A stretch of 64,000 bases of DNA, from positions 124,001-188,000 of the forward strand of contig JAXLRU010000003.1 in NCBI GenBank assembly GCA_046330935.1, read 5' to 3'. Origin of the DNA: JAXLRU01 sp046330935. Its GTDB lineage: Bacteria; Actinomycetota; Actinomycetes; Actinomycetales; Kineosporiaceae. The notes under the pieces are model-generated. The model worked only from the letters and a program-made list of their open reading frames with translations. It searched no databases and was not told the origin of the DNA. The first letter of the stretch is position 1; the number at the start of each line of letters is the position of its first letter. The position numbers were made by a program, and so were the translations under genes. Shown here piece after piece: positions 56,618 to 64,000 of this stretch.

Positions 56618-57942
56618 CGGGCACCTCCGGGGTGCGTGGGGTCGCTGACGGCGCGCACCGCCTGCGGGTCGAGCCCGAACAGGGTGCGCAGCGCGTCGGC
56701 GTAGGAACTGCCCTCGGGTCCGGCGGCCAGTTCCTTCATCTTCACCGTGGGCGTGTGGAGCAGCTTCTCGACGACCCGGTGCACGGTCTGGGCGAGTTCG
56801 CCGCGGACCCGCTCGTCGAGGTCGGCGCCCAGGCGCGAGTCCAGGCGGGACAGCTCGGCGTCGACGAGCTCGCGGGCGTGCCGGCGCAGGGCGACGACGG
56901 TCGGCGCCACCGCCTCGGCGCGGGCGGCGACCAGGTAGGCCTCGACCTCGGCGGAGACCAGGTCCCGCGCGGCGCCGACGTCCTTGCGGAGGGTGTCGGC
57001 GGCCAGGCAGGCGCCGATCGCGGCCAGGTCGAGGACGGTCACGCCGTCGAGGGCGGCGACCGCCGGCGCGACGTCGCGGGGCAGCGCGAGGTCGACGAAC
57101 ACCTGGGGCTCGGCGACGCCGTCGGAGAGCTCGGCGCGCAGCGTCCGCGCGGCGCTCACCAGGGCGGCGTCCAGGACGTGCCCGACGGCACCGGTGCTGG
57201 AGACGACGAGGTCGGCGTGGGCGAGCGCGTCGGGCAGCTCGACGGTGGGCCGCGCGGTGCCCTCGACGCCCGCGGCGAGGCGCTGCGCGCGCTCGAAGGT
57301 GCGGTTGACGACGGTGATCGAGGCGACGCCGTGGCGGTGCAGGGTGGCCACGGCCAGGCCGCTCATCGATCCGGCCCCGATCACCAGGGCGTGCAGGCCC
57401 TCGAGGGGGCCCAGGCGCCGCGCGGACTCGGCCAGGCCGGCCTCGACGAGGTTGTGCCCGGCGCGGTCGAGGTCGGTCTCGGCGTGGGCGCGCTTGCCGA
57501 CCCGAAGGGCGTTCTGCACCACCGGGTCGAGGCCGCGGCCGACGGTGCCGCCCTCCTGGCCGCGGCGCAGGCCCGCGCGCACCTGCCCGAGGATCTGCTG
57601 CTCGCCGACGGCCATGGAGTCCAGCCCCGCGGTCACCGAGAACAGGTGGGCGATCGCGGCGGCGTCGTAGTGCACGTAGAGGTGGTCGCTCAGCTCCTCC
57701 AGGCGCACCCCGGTGGCCTTGGCGAGCTGCTGGCCGAGCTCGGCGACGCCGCCGTGGAAGCCGGTGACGTCGGCGTAGACCTCGAGCCGGTTGCAGGTGG
57801 CCAGGACCATCGCCTCGCCGACGTAGGCGCCCTCGCACAGCCGGTGGGCGAGGTCGTCGGCGGCGGGGGTGTCGAGGCTGACGCGTTCGAGCAGCGAGAG
57901 GTCGGCGGTGCGGTGGCTCACGCCCACGACGAGCAGGCTCAT
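56614..57942 (-). CDS. hemA: Glutamyl-tRNA reductase
   Basis: 442 residues. First committed step of haem synthesis by the C5 route: NADPH reduction of glutamyl-tRNA to glutamate-1-semialdehyde. The catalytic Cys50 sits in MVLATCNRLEVYADV, with GVSHRTADLSLLERVS before it, FSVTAGLDSMAVGEQQILGQ (split here as FSVTAGLDSMAVGE, QQILGQV) and the NADPH-binding LVIGAGSMSGLAVATL. The C-terminal dimerisation helix region is complete. It overlaps rex (ATGA) upstream and hemC downstream. Confidence 0.97.
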   Translation of the reverse strand: MSLLVVGVSHRTADLSLLERVSLDTPAADDLAHRLCEGAYVGEAMVLATCNRLEVYADVTGFHGGVAELGQQLAKATGVRLEELSDHLYVHYDAAAIAHLFSVTAGLDSMAVGEQQILGQVRAGLRRGQEGGTVGRGLDPVVQNALRVGKRAHAETDLDRAGHNLVEAGLAESARRLGPLEGLHALVIGAGSMSGLAVATLHRHGVASITVVNRTFERAQRLAAGVEGTARPTVELPDALAHADLVVSSTGAVGHVLDAALVSAARTLRAELSDGVAEPQVFVDLALPRDVAPAVAALDGVTVLDLAAIGACLAADTLRKDVGAARDLVSAEVEAYLVAARAEAVAPTVVALRRHARELVDAELSRLDSRLGADLDERVRGELAQTVHRVVEKLLHTPTVKMKELAAGPEGSSYADALRTLFGLDPQAVRAVSDPTHPGGAR

Positions 57943-58703
57943 CGGGCCACCTCCGCCGTGTCGGCGAGCCCGCGGGCCGGCGCGGGGACGTCGCGCATCG
58001 TGGCGGGCAGCCCGGCGGCGGTGAGCTGCCCGGCCACGCGCCGCTGCTCGTGGAAGGCGAGGATCTGCAGCTCGGTGGAGAGGTCGACCTTGCGGACCAT
58101 GACGTCGTCGGGCACGACCAGCGGCAGCGGCGCGAAGTTCAGGACGCTCGTGATGCCCGCCGCCACCAGCCGGTCGCACACCTGCTGGGCCGCCGCCTCC
58201 GGGGTGGCGACGACGCCGATCTGCGCGCCCGTGGCGGCCACGACGTCCTCGAGGTCCCCGACCGGGCGCACGGGGACGCCGCCGACGACGTCGCCGATCA
58301 CGGCCGGGTCGGCATCGAGCAGCGCGACGATCGTGAACCCGCGGGAGAAGAAGCCGCCGTAGTTGGCGAGGGCGTGACCGAGGTTGCCGATCCCCACGAT
58401 CACCACGCGCCAGTCCTGGGTCAGGCCCAGCACCCGGCTGATCTGGTAGACGAGGTAGTCGACCTCGTAACCCACCCCGCGGGTGCCGTAGGAGCCCAGG
58501 TGGGAGAGGTCCTTGCGCAGTTTCGCCGACCCGACGCCGACGGTGGCGGCGAGCTCGTCGGAGGACACCGTGCGCACGCCCGTCTCGGCCAGGGCGGTCA
58601 GGGCCCGCAGGTAGACCGGCAGCCGGGCGACGGTGGCCTCGGGGACGCCGGCCTGGACCGGGCGCGCCCGACGGTCGAACCGTTCCGGGCGGTCGAGTGT
58701 CAC
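57939..58703 (-). CDS. rex: Redox-sensing transcriptional repressor Rex
   Basis: 254 residues. N-terminal winged helix (TVARLPVYLRALTALAETGV, SSDELAATVGVGSAKLRKDL, SHLGSYGTRGVGYEV) and a Rossmann domain with VVIVGIGNLGHALANYGGF, which senses the NADH/NAD ratio. The C-terminal swap helix (ILAFHEQRRV region) is present. It is the first gene of rex-hemA-hemC-hemD-hemB, as in Streptomyces. A consensus Rex operator overlaps its own -35 box, so the whole haem operon is under autoregulated redox control. The GTG at 58703 is 90 nt downstream of the -10 box. Confidence 0.95.
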   Translation of the reverse strand: MTLDRPERFDRRARPVQAGVPEATVARLPVYLRALTALAETGVRTVSSDELAATVGVGSAKLRKDLSHLGSYGTRGVGYEVDYLVYQISRVLGLTQDWRVVIVGIGNLGHALANYGGFFSRGFTIVALLDADPAVIGDVVGGVPVRPVGDLEDVVAATGAQIGVVATPEAAAQQVCDRLVAAGITSVLNFAPLPLVVPDDVMVRKVDLSTELQILAFHEQRRVAGQLTAAGLPATMRDVPAPARGLADTAEVAR

Positions 58704-58792
58704 GGCGGCGCCGGCTCCTTCGGACGGGTTGCAGTCGGGCCTGCGGCGAGCGCCGTGCGACCCCGGGCCTCACTCGCGGGCGAGGACAACCC

Positions 58793-58821
58793 AGGGTAGG
58801 CACTTGTGAACGTACGCACAA
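58793..58821 (-). promoter_or_regulatory. rex-hem promoter with Rex operator
   Basis: Minus strand: TTGTGC (58816-58821), 17-nt spacer, TACCCT (58793-58798). The operator TTGTGAACGTACGCACAA (plus strand, 58804-58821) matches the Rex consensus TTGTGAANNNNTTCACAA at all but two positions and covers the -35 box and most of the spacer. Confidence 0.82.
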
Positions 58822-58887
58822 AGTCGCGAGACGTCGTCGTCCCACCCACCGGACGCGGCGTGCGGCGGGCGCGCCTACGCTGACGCG

Positions 58888-59196
58888 GTGAGCCCCCGGA
58901 TCACCCTGATCGGCAAGCCCGGCTGCCACCTGTGCGACGACGCCCGCGAGGTCGTGGCCCGGGTGGCCGACAGCACGGGTGCGGGCTGGGAGGAGCGCTC
59001 GATCCTCGACGACGCCGAGCTGCACGAGCGCTGGTGGGACCAGATCCCGGTGGTGCTCGTCGACGGCCGCGTGCACGACGTCTTCCGCGTGCACGAGGCG
59101 GCCCTGCGCGAGGCGCTGGTCCCGGCGCAGGCGCCCGACGCGGGCGGGGCCGGTGCGGCCGGCGGGTGGTGGCAGCGGCGCAGGCGGGGTCGCTAG
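58888..59196 (+). CDS. Glutaredoxin-like thiol-redox protein
   Basis: 102 residues. Thioredoxin fold with an N-terminal CxxC, KPGCHLCDDAREVV (Cys13, Cys16), and the cis-Pro region DQIPVVLVDGRVHDVF. It belongs to the DUF836/glutaredoxin-2-like group often found just upstream of hemA in actinobacteria (Rv0508 in M. tuberculosis). The tail is Gly/Ala and Arg-rich. The GTG follows TACGCT (58876-58881) by 6 nt, so it is probably leaderless. Divergent from rex. Confidence 0.9.
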   Translation: MSPRITLIGKPGCHLCDDAREVVARVADSTGAGWEERSILDDAELHERWWDQIPVVLVDGRVHDVFRVHEAALREALVPAQAPDAGGAGAAGGWWQRRRRGR

Positions 59197-59218
59197 GGGC
59201 CGCACTACAGTGGCGAGC

Positions 59219-60127
59219 ATGGTCGACGGTTCCCCGCCGTACACGGTGGTTCACTCCGGGTCGCCTGCGGGCGCCGTTCGCGAGCAGGACCGCGTGGGCG
59301 AGCAGGCGCCGGTGGCGGGCGTGACGTCCCCCTGGGGGGCCTGGCAGAGCGCCCCCGACCCCGAGGTCGCGGCGTTCTTCGACGTCGACAACACGATCGT
59401 CCGCGGCGCGTCGATGTACCACCTCGCCCGCGGCCTGTACCGGCGCAGGTTCTTCACCGTCCGCGACCTCGCCGGGTTCTTCGTCAAGCAGTTCCGGTTC
59501 GTCACCCTCGGCGAGAAGCACGACCACCTCGCCGAGATCGAGGCGCAGGCGCTGCAGTTCGCGGCCGGGCACTCCGTCACCGAGATGCGCGAGATCGGCG
59601 AGGAGGTCTTCGACGAGCTGCTCGCCGACCGGATCTGGCCCGGCACCCTCGCCCTGGCCCGGATGCACCTCGACGCCGGCCAGCGGGTGTGGCTGGTCAC
59701 CGCGACGCCGGTGGAGGTGGCCGAGGTGATCGCCCGCCGGCTCGGCCTGACGGGCGCGATCGGCACGCAGGCCGAGCACGTCGACGGCATCTACACCGGC
59801 TGCCTGCTGGGGCGGGTCATGCACGGGGCGGCGAAGGCCGACGCCGTGGCCGCGCTGGCGGGGCGCGAAGGGCTCGACCTGGCCCGCTGCTCGGCCTACA
59901 GCGACTCGATCAACGACATCCCCCTGCTCGAGCTGGTCGGCAACCCCTGTGCCATCAACCCCGACGGCCGGCTGCGGCGCCACGCCCGCGCCCGCGGGTG
60001 GCGGGTGCGGGACTTCCGCCGGGGGCGTACCGCCGTGCGGGCCGGGATCCCCGCCGCCGCGGCCACCGGGGCCGTCCTCGGCGCCGGGGCCGCCCTGCTC
60101 GCCGTCAGGCGCTGGCTGCAGCGCTGA
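59219..60127 (+). CDS. HAD-family phosphatase (SerB1-like)
   Basis: 302 residues. HAD subclass IB hydrolase: AAFFDVDNTIVRGASMYHLA (nucleophile Asp55, Asp57), VWLVTATPVEVAEVIA (motif II), and KADAVAALAG with CSAYSDSINDIPLLELVG (motifs III/IV). A C-terminal TM helix (AAAATGAVLGAGAALLAV) suggests membrane anchoring. Syntenic with serB1 of M. tuberculosis (Rv0505c) in gene neighbourhood; phosphoserine or another small phosphate ester is the likely substrate, not proven. The ATG lies 7 nt after TACAGT (59206-59211), leaderless. Its last 23 bp overlap the convergent ATPase gene. Confidence 0.88.
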   Translation: MVDGSPPYTVVHSGSPAGAVREQDRVGEQAPVAGVTSPWGAWQSAPDPEVAAFFDVDNTIVRGASMYHLARGLYRRRFFTVRDLAGFFVKQFRFVTLGEKHDHLAEIEAQALQFAAGHSVTEMREIGEEVFDELLADRIWPGTLALARMHLDAGQRVWLVTATPVEVAEVIARRLGLTGAIGTQAEHVDGIYTGCLLGRVMHGAAKADAVAALAGREGLDLARCSAYSDSINDIPLLELVGNPCAINPDGRLRRHARARGWRVRDFRRGRTAVRAGIPAAAATGAVLGAGAALLAVRRWLQR

Positions 60128-60548
60128 GGTCCCCGCGCCCCTGGCCCGCGGCCGTCGGGTCGAGCCGGAACCACACGGCCTTGCCGCCGTCGACGCCGGT
60201 CACACCCCAGGAGTCGCTGAGGGCCTGCACGATCGCCAGGCCGCGCCCGCCCTCCGCGGACGGGTCGACGTCGGTGGTCAGGTCGATCACGGCCGGCAGC
60301 GAGGCGCCGCCGTCGTGCACGCGGACCGCGATCGAGTGCTCGCCCTCGCAGTCCATCTCGACCCGGATCGGCGGCCGGCCGTGGCGGACGGCGTTCGTGA
60401 CGAGCTCCGAGACGAGCAGCAGCGCGACGTCCACGACGTTGGAGGCGTGCCGCGTGCAGGTGTGCTGGCGGACGAACTCCCGTGCCCGTCGGGCCGCCGA
60501 CAGCCGGGGTTCGACGCAGACCTGCACCCGCGGGGTGTAGGGGCACAT
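60105..60548 (-). CDS. HATPase_c_2 anti-sigma-type ATP-binding protein
   Basis: 147 residues, GHKL-fold kinase of the RsbW/SpoIIAB-like group. N box LLVSELVTNAVRHGRPP and G1/G2 region DPSAEGGRGLAIVQALSDSW are clear. An RAREFVRQH region precedes it. The ATG at 60548 is chosen because GGAGG lies 5 nt upstream; the frame extends to 60626 without a better signal. No sigma factor, STAS antagonist or PP2C phosphatase is adjacent, so its partner is unknown. Single-domain proteins like this are numerous in actinobacteria. Confidence 0.9.
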   Translation of the reverse strand: MCPYTPRVQVCVEPRLSAARRAREFVRQHTCTRHASNVVDVALLLVSELVTNAVRHGRPPIRVEMDCEGEHSIAVRVHDGGASLPAVIDLTTDVDPSAEGGRGLAIVQALSDSWGVTGVDGGKAVWFRLDPTAAGQGRGDLSAAASA

Positions 60549-60669
60549 GGCGTCCTCCGGTTGGGCGACTGCGTGACCCTCCGCGGATACCCGCCCGACC
60601 CCCGTCGCAACCGTCCCCGGCGCCACTACCTGCGACGATCTCGCCTCGACGGCCGTCGGGAACCTCGGC

Positions 60670-61920
60670 TCACAGGAACACGGAGCGGCGCTCCACGAGC
60701 AGGTCGTGCAGGGTCTGCTGGACGGTATGACGCACCTGATCGGTGAGGTCGAAGACCGTCAACGGGTCCTCCGCCGCCGCCGGGCCGTAGCCCTCGGTGG
60801 GCATGGGCGGGCAGAACTGGATGGTCCACTTCGACGGCAACGGCACCAGTCCCAGGGGGCCGAGCAGGGGCCACGTGGGGGTCACCGGCGCGTAGGGCAG
60901 CCCCAGCAGCCGCGCCAGGGTCGGCATGTCCCCGATGATCGGGTAGGTCTCCTCTGCCCCGACAATCGCCACCGGAACGATCGGCGTCCCCGTGCGCAGC
61001 GCGGCCGCCACGAACCCGCCCCGGCCGAACCGCTGCAGCTTGTACCGCTCGCTGAACGGCTTGCCCACGCCCTTGAACCCCTCGGGCCACACCCCCACCA
61101 GGTGGCCGGTGCGCAGCAGCCGAAGGGCGTCGTCCATCGCCGCCAGCGTCACCCCGCCGCGGCGGGCCACCTCGCCCAGGACCGGGGTGGCGAAGAGCAG
61201 GTCGGCGCCCAGCATGCGCAGGTGCCGGTGCGCGGGGTGCTCGTCGTGGACGGCGACCGAGAGCATCAGCGAGTCGAGCGCGATCGCGCCCGAGTGGTTG
61301 GCCACGAGCAGGGCGGGCCCGTCGGCCGGCAGGTGCTCCAGGCCGCGCACCTGCGTGCGGAACCAGCGCGTGTAGAGCGGGCGCAGCGCCGGCAGGAGCA
61401 CGGTGTCGGTGAAGTGGGCGTCGAACCCGAACTCGTCGACGTCGTAGTCCCCCGCCGCGCGGCGGGTGCCGGCCTCGACCACGCCCAGCACCAGGTCGCG
61501 GGCGCGCGCGGCGACCACCGCGGGGTCGGGCAGCCCTGCGGCGCCGAAGACGTCGTCGAGCACCCGCTCGGCCTGACCGGCCAGCCCCAGCAGCAGCCGG
61601 GCGGCGTCGATCGCGGCACCCGTGGGGGCGCCGGCCACGGCCGACCACGCCGCGGTCAGCGCCGCGATCAGCGCCTCGGGGATCGCGTCGCCGCCGCCAC
61701 CCTCGGGAGCAGCGGCAGGCTCGGGCTGATCCTCGGGCCGTTCCTCGGGCAGGGCAGGAGTCGGCGCCGCCCCCGCGGCCCGCAGCAGCGGCGTGGGCCG
61801 GGTACGGCGGCGGGCCCGTTCGGCGGAGGCGCGCGCGGCGGCCGAGGCCACGGCGGCGGACTCGCGGCCGCGTCCCGCCGGGCGGTCGGCGTCGAAGGGG
61901 ATCACCTCGGCGTCGCTCAC
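60670..61920 (-). CDS. 1-Acylglycerol-3-phosphate acyltransferase-like protein (PlsC/MGAT-like)
   Basis: 416 residues. The C-terminal half (about 195-400) is an LPLAT acyltransferase domain: ALLVANHSGAIALDSLML (the His-x-Asp-type catalytic motif with wider spacing than NHX4D), GVWPEGFKGVGKPFSERYKL (the EGxR-like substrate loop), and VPVAIVGAEETYPIIGD. The N-terminal ~190 residues are disordered and Ala/Pro/Arg-rich, followed by an amphipathic helical region. It matches the Rv0502-type protein next to the epimerase in M. tuberculosis. The GTG at 61920 overlaps the epimerase stop by 4 nt. Confidence 0.88.
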   Translation of the reverse strand: MSDAEVIPFDADRPAGRGRESAAVASAAARASAERARRRTRPTPLLRAAGAAPTPALPEERPEDQPEPAAAPEGGGGDAIPEALIAALTAAWSAVAGAPTGAAIDAARLLLGLAGQAERVLDDVFGAAGLPDPAVVAARARDLVLGVVEAGTRRAAGDYDVDEFGFDAHFTDTVLLPALRPLYTRWFRTQVRGLEHLPADGPALLVANHSGAIALDSLMLSVAVHDEHPAHRHLRMLGADLLFATPVLGEVARRGGVTLAAMDDALRLLRTGHLVGVWPEGFKGVGKPFSERYKLQRFGRGGFVAAALRTGTPIVPVAIVGAEETYPIIGDMPTLARLLGLPYAPVTPTWPLLGPLGLVPLPSKWTIQFCPPMPTEGYGPAAAEDPLTVFDLTDQVRHTVQQTLHDLLVERRSVFL

Positions 61921-62966
61921 CGGCCCACCCCCAGCGCACCGGCCACGCCGCGCCGCACACCCGCCATCGCCTGAGGCGTCAACGGTCCGTGCAGGCCGCG
62001 GGCCCGGACCTGCTCGAGGAAGGCCTCGCGCGTCGTCAGGCGTGGCTCGAACCCGAGGTCGCGGCGCATCCGGGTGGTGTCGAGGCAGCGCCCGTAGCGC
62101 AGGAACGCCTGCTGGTCGGCGGTGACCTCCCCCACCCTGGTCCGGCCCAGGCCCCGGGCCACGGCACCAGCCAGCGGCGGCAGGACGGGCACGGTGACCC
62201 GGCCCGCCAGGTGGGCGGCCTGGCTGAGCAGGAGCACGCCGTCCCCCGCCACGTTCACCGCGCCCGCGAGGTCGCTGTCGACGGCCGCGACGCACGCCGC
62301 CACCGCGTCGTCCTCGTGCAGGAACTGCAGTCTCGGGTCGAACCCCAGCACGGTCGGCACCGCGGGCAGCGCCAGGTAGTCGGCCAGGGGCGTGCTCTCG
62401 GACGGGCCGACGACGTCGGCCAGGCGCAGCGCCAGGACGGCGACGCCCGGACGCCGCCGGGCCAGGCCCCGGGCGTAGGACTCGACCTCCACGCAGTCGC
62501 GGCCCCAGCCCGACCGCGGTGCGGCGGCCGGCTCGGTGTCCTCGGCGACGAGCGCAGGGTCGCGCGGCGAGGCCCCGTACACGGCCGACGTCGAGCCCAG
62601 GACGACGCGGCGCACGGTCGTCGAGCGCTGGCAGGCCGCGAGGAGGTGCATCGTCCCGATGACGTTGATCTCCTTCATCACCGACCTCCCGCCCACCCGG
62701 GCCGGGGTGGCGACGAGGCCGAGGTGGACGACGACGTCGGGGCGGACCCGCTCGACGGCGGCGGCCAGCGCCCCGCCGCGCGGGTCGGCCGTGACGAGGT
62801 CGACGCCGGGCAGCTCGCGCAGGCCCCCGGCACGGGAGGGCTCGGACCGTTCCAGGGTGGAGGCCAGCCCCACGACGCGGTCGACGCCCGGGCTCGCGGC
62901 CAGGGCCACGGCGACGCCGGCCCCCACGGCGCGGGACACCCCGGTGACGAGCACCACGCGTCCCAC
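61917..62966 (-). CDS. NAD-dependent epimerase/dehydratase family protein (SDR)
   Basis: 349 residues from the GTG at 62966, which has GGGAGGG 4 nt upstream; a GTG at 62984 is an alternative. Rossmann start VVLVTGVSRAVGAGVAVAL (a modified GxxGxxG), VVHLGLVATPA, VVLGSTSAVYGAS and a C-terminal GFEPRLTTREAFLEQV. The usual Tyr-x3-Lys catalytic pair is not evident: the equivalent segment reads GWGRDCVEVESYARG, so sugar epimerase chemistry is doubtful. Syntenic with Rv0501 (galE2). It is first in an operon with the acyltransferase, suggesting a lipid or glycolipid job. Confidence 0.85.
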   Translation of the reverse strand: MGRVVLVTGVSRAVGAGVAVALAASPGVDRVVGLASTLERSEPSRAGGLRELPGVDLVTADPRGGALAAAVERVRPDVVVHLGLVATPARVGGRSVMKEINVIGTMHLLAACQRSTTVRRVVLGSTSAVYGASPRDPALVAEDTEPAAAPRSGWGRDCVEVESYARGLARRRPGVAVLALRLADVVGPSESTPLADYLALPAVPTVLGFDPRLQFLHEDDAVAACVAAVDSDLAGAVNVAGDGVLLLSQAAHLAGRVTVPVLPPLAGAVARGLGRTRVGEVTADQQAFLRYGRCLDTTRMRRDLGFEPRLTTREAFLEQVRARGLHGPLTPQAMAGVRRGVAGALGVGR

Positions 62967-63171
62967 AGACCCTCCCGTCCGCACGACCCCGGCGGTCGCT
63001 CACGGTGATGCTACGCGTCACCGCCCGTGGTGGCCCGGCGTCGGCGCCCGCCGTCAGGCGCCCCAAAACGTCACCGCCCGCCTCCCTGGCCCGGACGGTG
63101 GGCGGGATGCGGGCGGTGCGAGGGCCTCGGCACCGGCGCGACGAGCGAGCGTCAGCGCCGGTCTGCCGGGC

Positions 63172-63270
63172 TCACTTCTTGTTGCGGCGCTGGTGACGCG
63201 TCTTGCGCAGCAGCTTGCGGTGCTTCTTCTTCGCCATGCGCTTGCGGCGCTTCTTGATGACGGAGCCCAT
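63172..63270 (-). CDS. Small ribosomal subunit protein bS22 (AURKAIP1/COX24-type)
   Basis: 32 residues, extremely basic: MGSVIKKRRKRMAKKKHRKL then a similar basic end. This is the conserved actinobacterial mini-protein found as bS22 in mycobacterial ribosome structures, related to mitochondrial mS38. GAGGAA lies a few bases upstream of the ATG. It corresponds to the tiny Rv0500B gene in M. tuberculosis and is located between the BldC-like gene and the epimerase, as there. Confidence 0.93.
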   Translation of the reverse strand: MGSVIKKRRKRMAKKKHRKLLRKTRHQRRNKK

Positions 63271-63488
63271 GGGTTCCTCGCAGTCGGTTCGAATCGTGGC
63301 ACGGACCACCACCGCACGGATGGTGTTCCGCGAATGTCTCGCAGAGCGTCTCGGCGCCCGCCGCTGCCCAGCGCAGGCACAGGCGTCGCCGGTACCGGAG
63401 GCCAGAGTACCCCGCGCCACGAGGTGGCCCGGACACCCGAGGGCGGGCGGCAGCCGTGAGAGCACGGCCGCAGCGGCGCCGCCCGGGT

Positions 63489-63680
63489 TCAGCCGGCGTC
63501 GACGAACGACTCGTGCAGGTAGTCCTGCACCGCTCGCTCGGGCACCCGGTAGGAGCGGCCCACCCGCACGGCGGGCAGCTCACCGGAGTGCACCAGCCGG
63601 TACACCGTCATCTTGGAGACGCGCATGATCGTGGCCACCTCGGCCACGGTCAGGAACCGCACGTCGAATTCCGCAGGCAT
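63489..63680 (-). CDS. BldC/excisionase-type small HTH DNA-binding protein
   Basis: 63 residues. Single MerR-like winged HTH: FLTVAEVATIMRVSKMTVYR, then LVHSGELPAVRVGRSYRVPE and a closing helix AVQDYLHESF. This is the Rv0500A/BldC-like group: short stand-alone regulators that bind DNA cooperatively and are developmental or stress regulators in Streptomyces. GGAGAGG lies 4 nt upstream of the ATG at 63680; upstream in-frame codons are not supported. It is followed by a 218-bp gap and then bS22. Confidence 0.9.
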   Translation of the reverse strand: MPAEFDVRFLTVAEVATIMRVSKMTVYRLVHSGELPAVRVGRSYRVPERAVQDYLHESFVDAG

Positions 63681-63855
63681 CTCGCCTCTCCTCGCCGCGG
63701 GCGCGCAGCCGGCTTCCCCACCGGCCGCGTGCCGGCCCGGCACGGCTGCCCCGAGCAGCCGCGACGTGATCCGTCACCCGACCTGCCCACCCTAGGGGCT
63801 GGTGTGACACCTGGGGAAGGTGCCCGGTTTGCCGCAGGTCTGCGGGGCGCCGCGC

Positions 63856-64000
63856 TCAGTCGTAGAACGGGTCGAGACCGTGCAGGGGGAAGACGGCGCG
63901 GCGCGTGGCCATGACCGCACGGTCGAGGGCGTCGGAGGGGTCGTAGCCGCGGTGGAAGTCGCGCCAGCGCAGCGCCGCGCCGTCCCCCATGAGCTCGGGC
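63856..64000 (-). CDS. Acetoin utilization protein AcuC-like, 3' end only (5' part outside window)
   Basis: 48 codons to the TGA at 63856-63858. The visible end (RWRDFHRGYDPSDALDRAVM then ATRRAVFPLHGLDPFYD) matches the C-terminus of actinobacterial AcuC-type histone-deacetylase-fold proteins. The catalytic part lies beyond the window edge, so the call rests on this tail alone. Convergent or parallel relation to the left neighbour: same strand as the BldC-like gene, 175 bp apart. Confidence 0.65.
   Translation of the reverse strand, partial: PELMGDGAALRWRDFHRGYDPSDALDRAVMATRRAVFPLHGLDPFYD

Noticed and set aside
63286..63295. GGTTCGAATC, a tRNA T-loop look-alike
   Set aside because: Flanking bases cannot form the 5-bp T stem and no anticodon or acceptor arm is present.

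Overview
The window is high-GC DNA from an actinobacterium (Actinomycetota). The signs are an actinobacterial 16S/23S/5S operon, very GC-rich third codon positions, many GTG starts, frequent leaderless starts (a -10 box 6-8 nt before the start codon) and typical actinobacterial small proteins (a bS22 ribosomal protein, a DUF4229 protein, a BldC-like excisionase-type HTH). Gene content suggests a soil or plant-litter bacterium: it has secreted pectate lyase and arabinofuranosidase genes, a c-di-GMP-type regulator and a full menaquinone/haem/cytochrome programme. Genus cannot be fixed by eye; Kineosporiales- or Micrococcales-like is a guess.

The backbone follows the order known from Mycobacterium tuberculosis Rv0500A to Rv0555, read from the right end of the window to the left: BldC-like HTH, bS22, epimerase, acyltransferase, HAD phosphatase, glutaredoxin, rex-hemA-hemC-hemD-hemB, then hemL-phosphatase-tlpA-ccdA-resB-ccsB (system II cytochrome c maturation), then the scattered men genes (menA, menE, menB, menC, menD, menF). 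Together these make haem, assemble c-type cytochromes, make menaquinone and, through cydAB, build a bd-type quinol oxidase. A Rex operator overlaps the rex-hem promoter.

Inserted into this backbone are accessory blocks. (1) 1.2-6.8 kb: a giant secreted lectin / CshA-repeat / OmpA surface protein. (2) 9.0-10.5 kb: a Ca/Na-type exchanger under a yybP-ykoY manganese riboswitch. (3) 10.6-16.5 kb: a complete rRNA operon on the minus strand with tandem promoters and no spacer tRNA. (4) 16.5-20.5 kb: a manganese catalase plus Nramp (MntH) pair, a BTAD regulator and a frameshifted hydrolase. (5) 22.6-31.6 kb: two paralogous small membrane proteins, cydAB divergent from a BlaI/M56-protease pair with a palindromic operator over the cydA -10 box, and a PadR operon. 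(6) 45-52.8 kb: DNA alkylation repair (Ada-AlkA, Ogt), a CBM2-PL3 pectate lyase, trehalose phosphatase and a double-GH62 arabinofuranosidase.

Most operons are tightly packed, with 4-nt ATGA/GTGA/TTGA stop-start overlaps. Two genes (the alpha/beta hydrolase at 19.7 kb and the SPFH protein at 33-34 kb) are disrupted by single-base losses in GC-rich runs; these could be real decay or sequencing error. No mobile elements, CRISPR arrays or tRNA genes were found.
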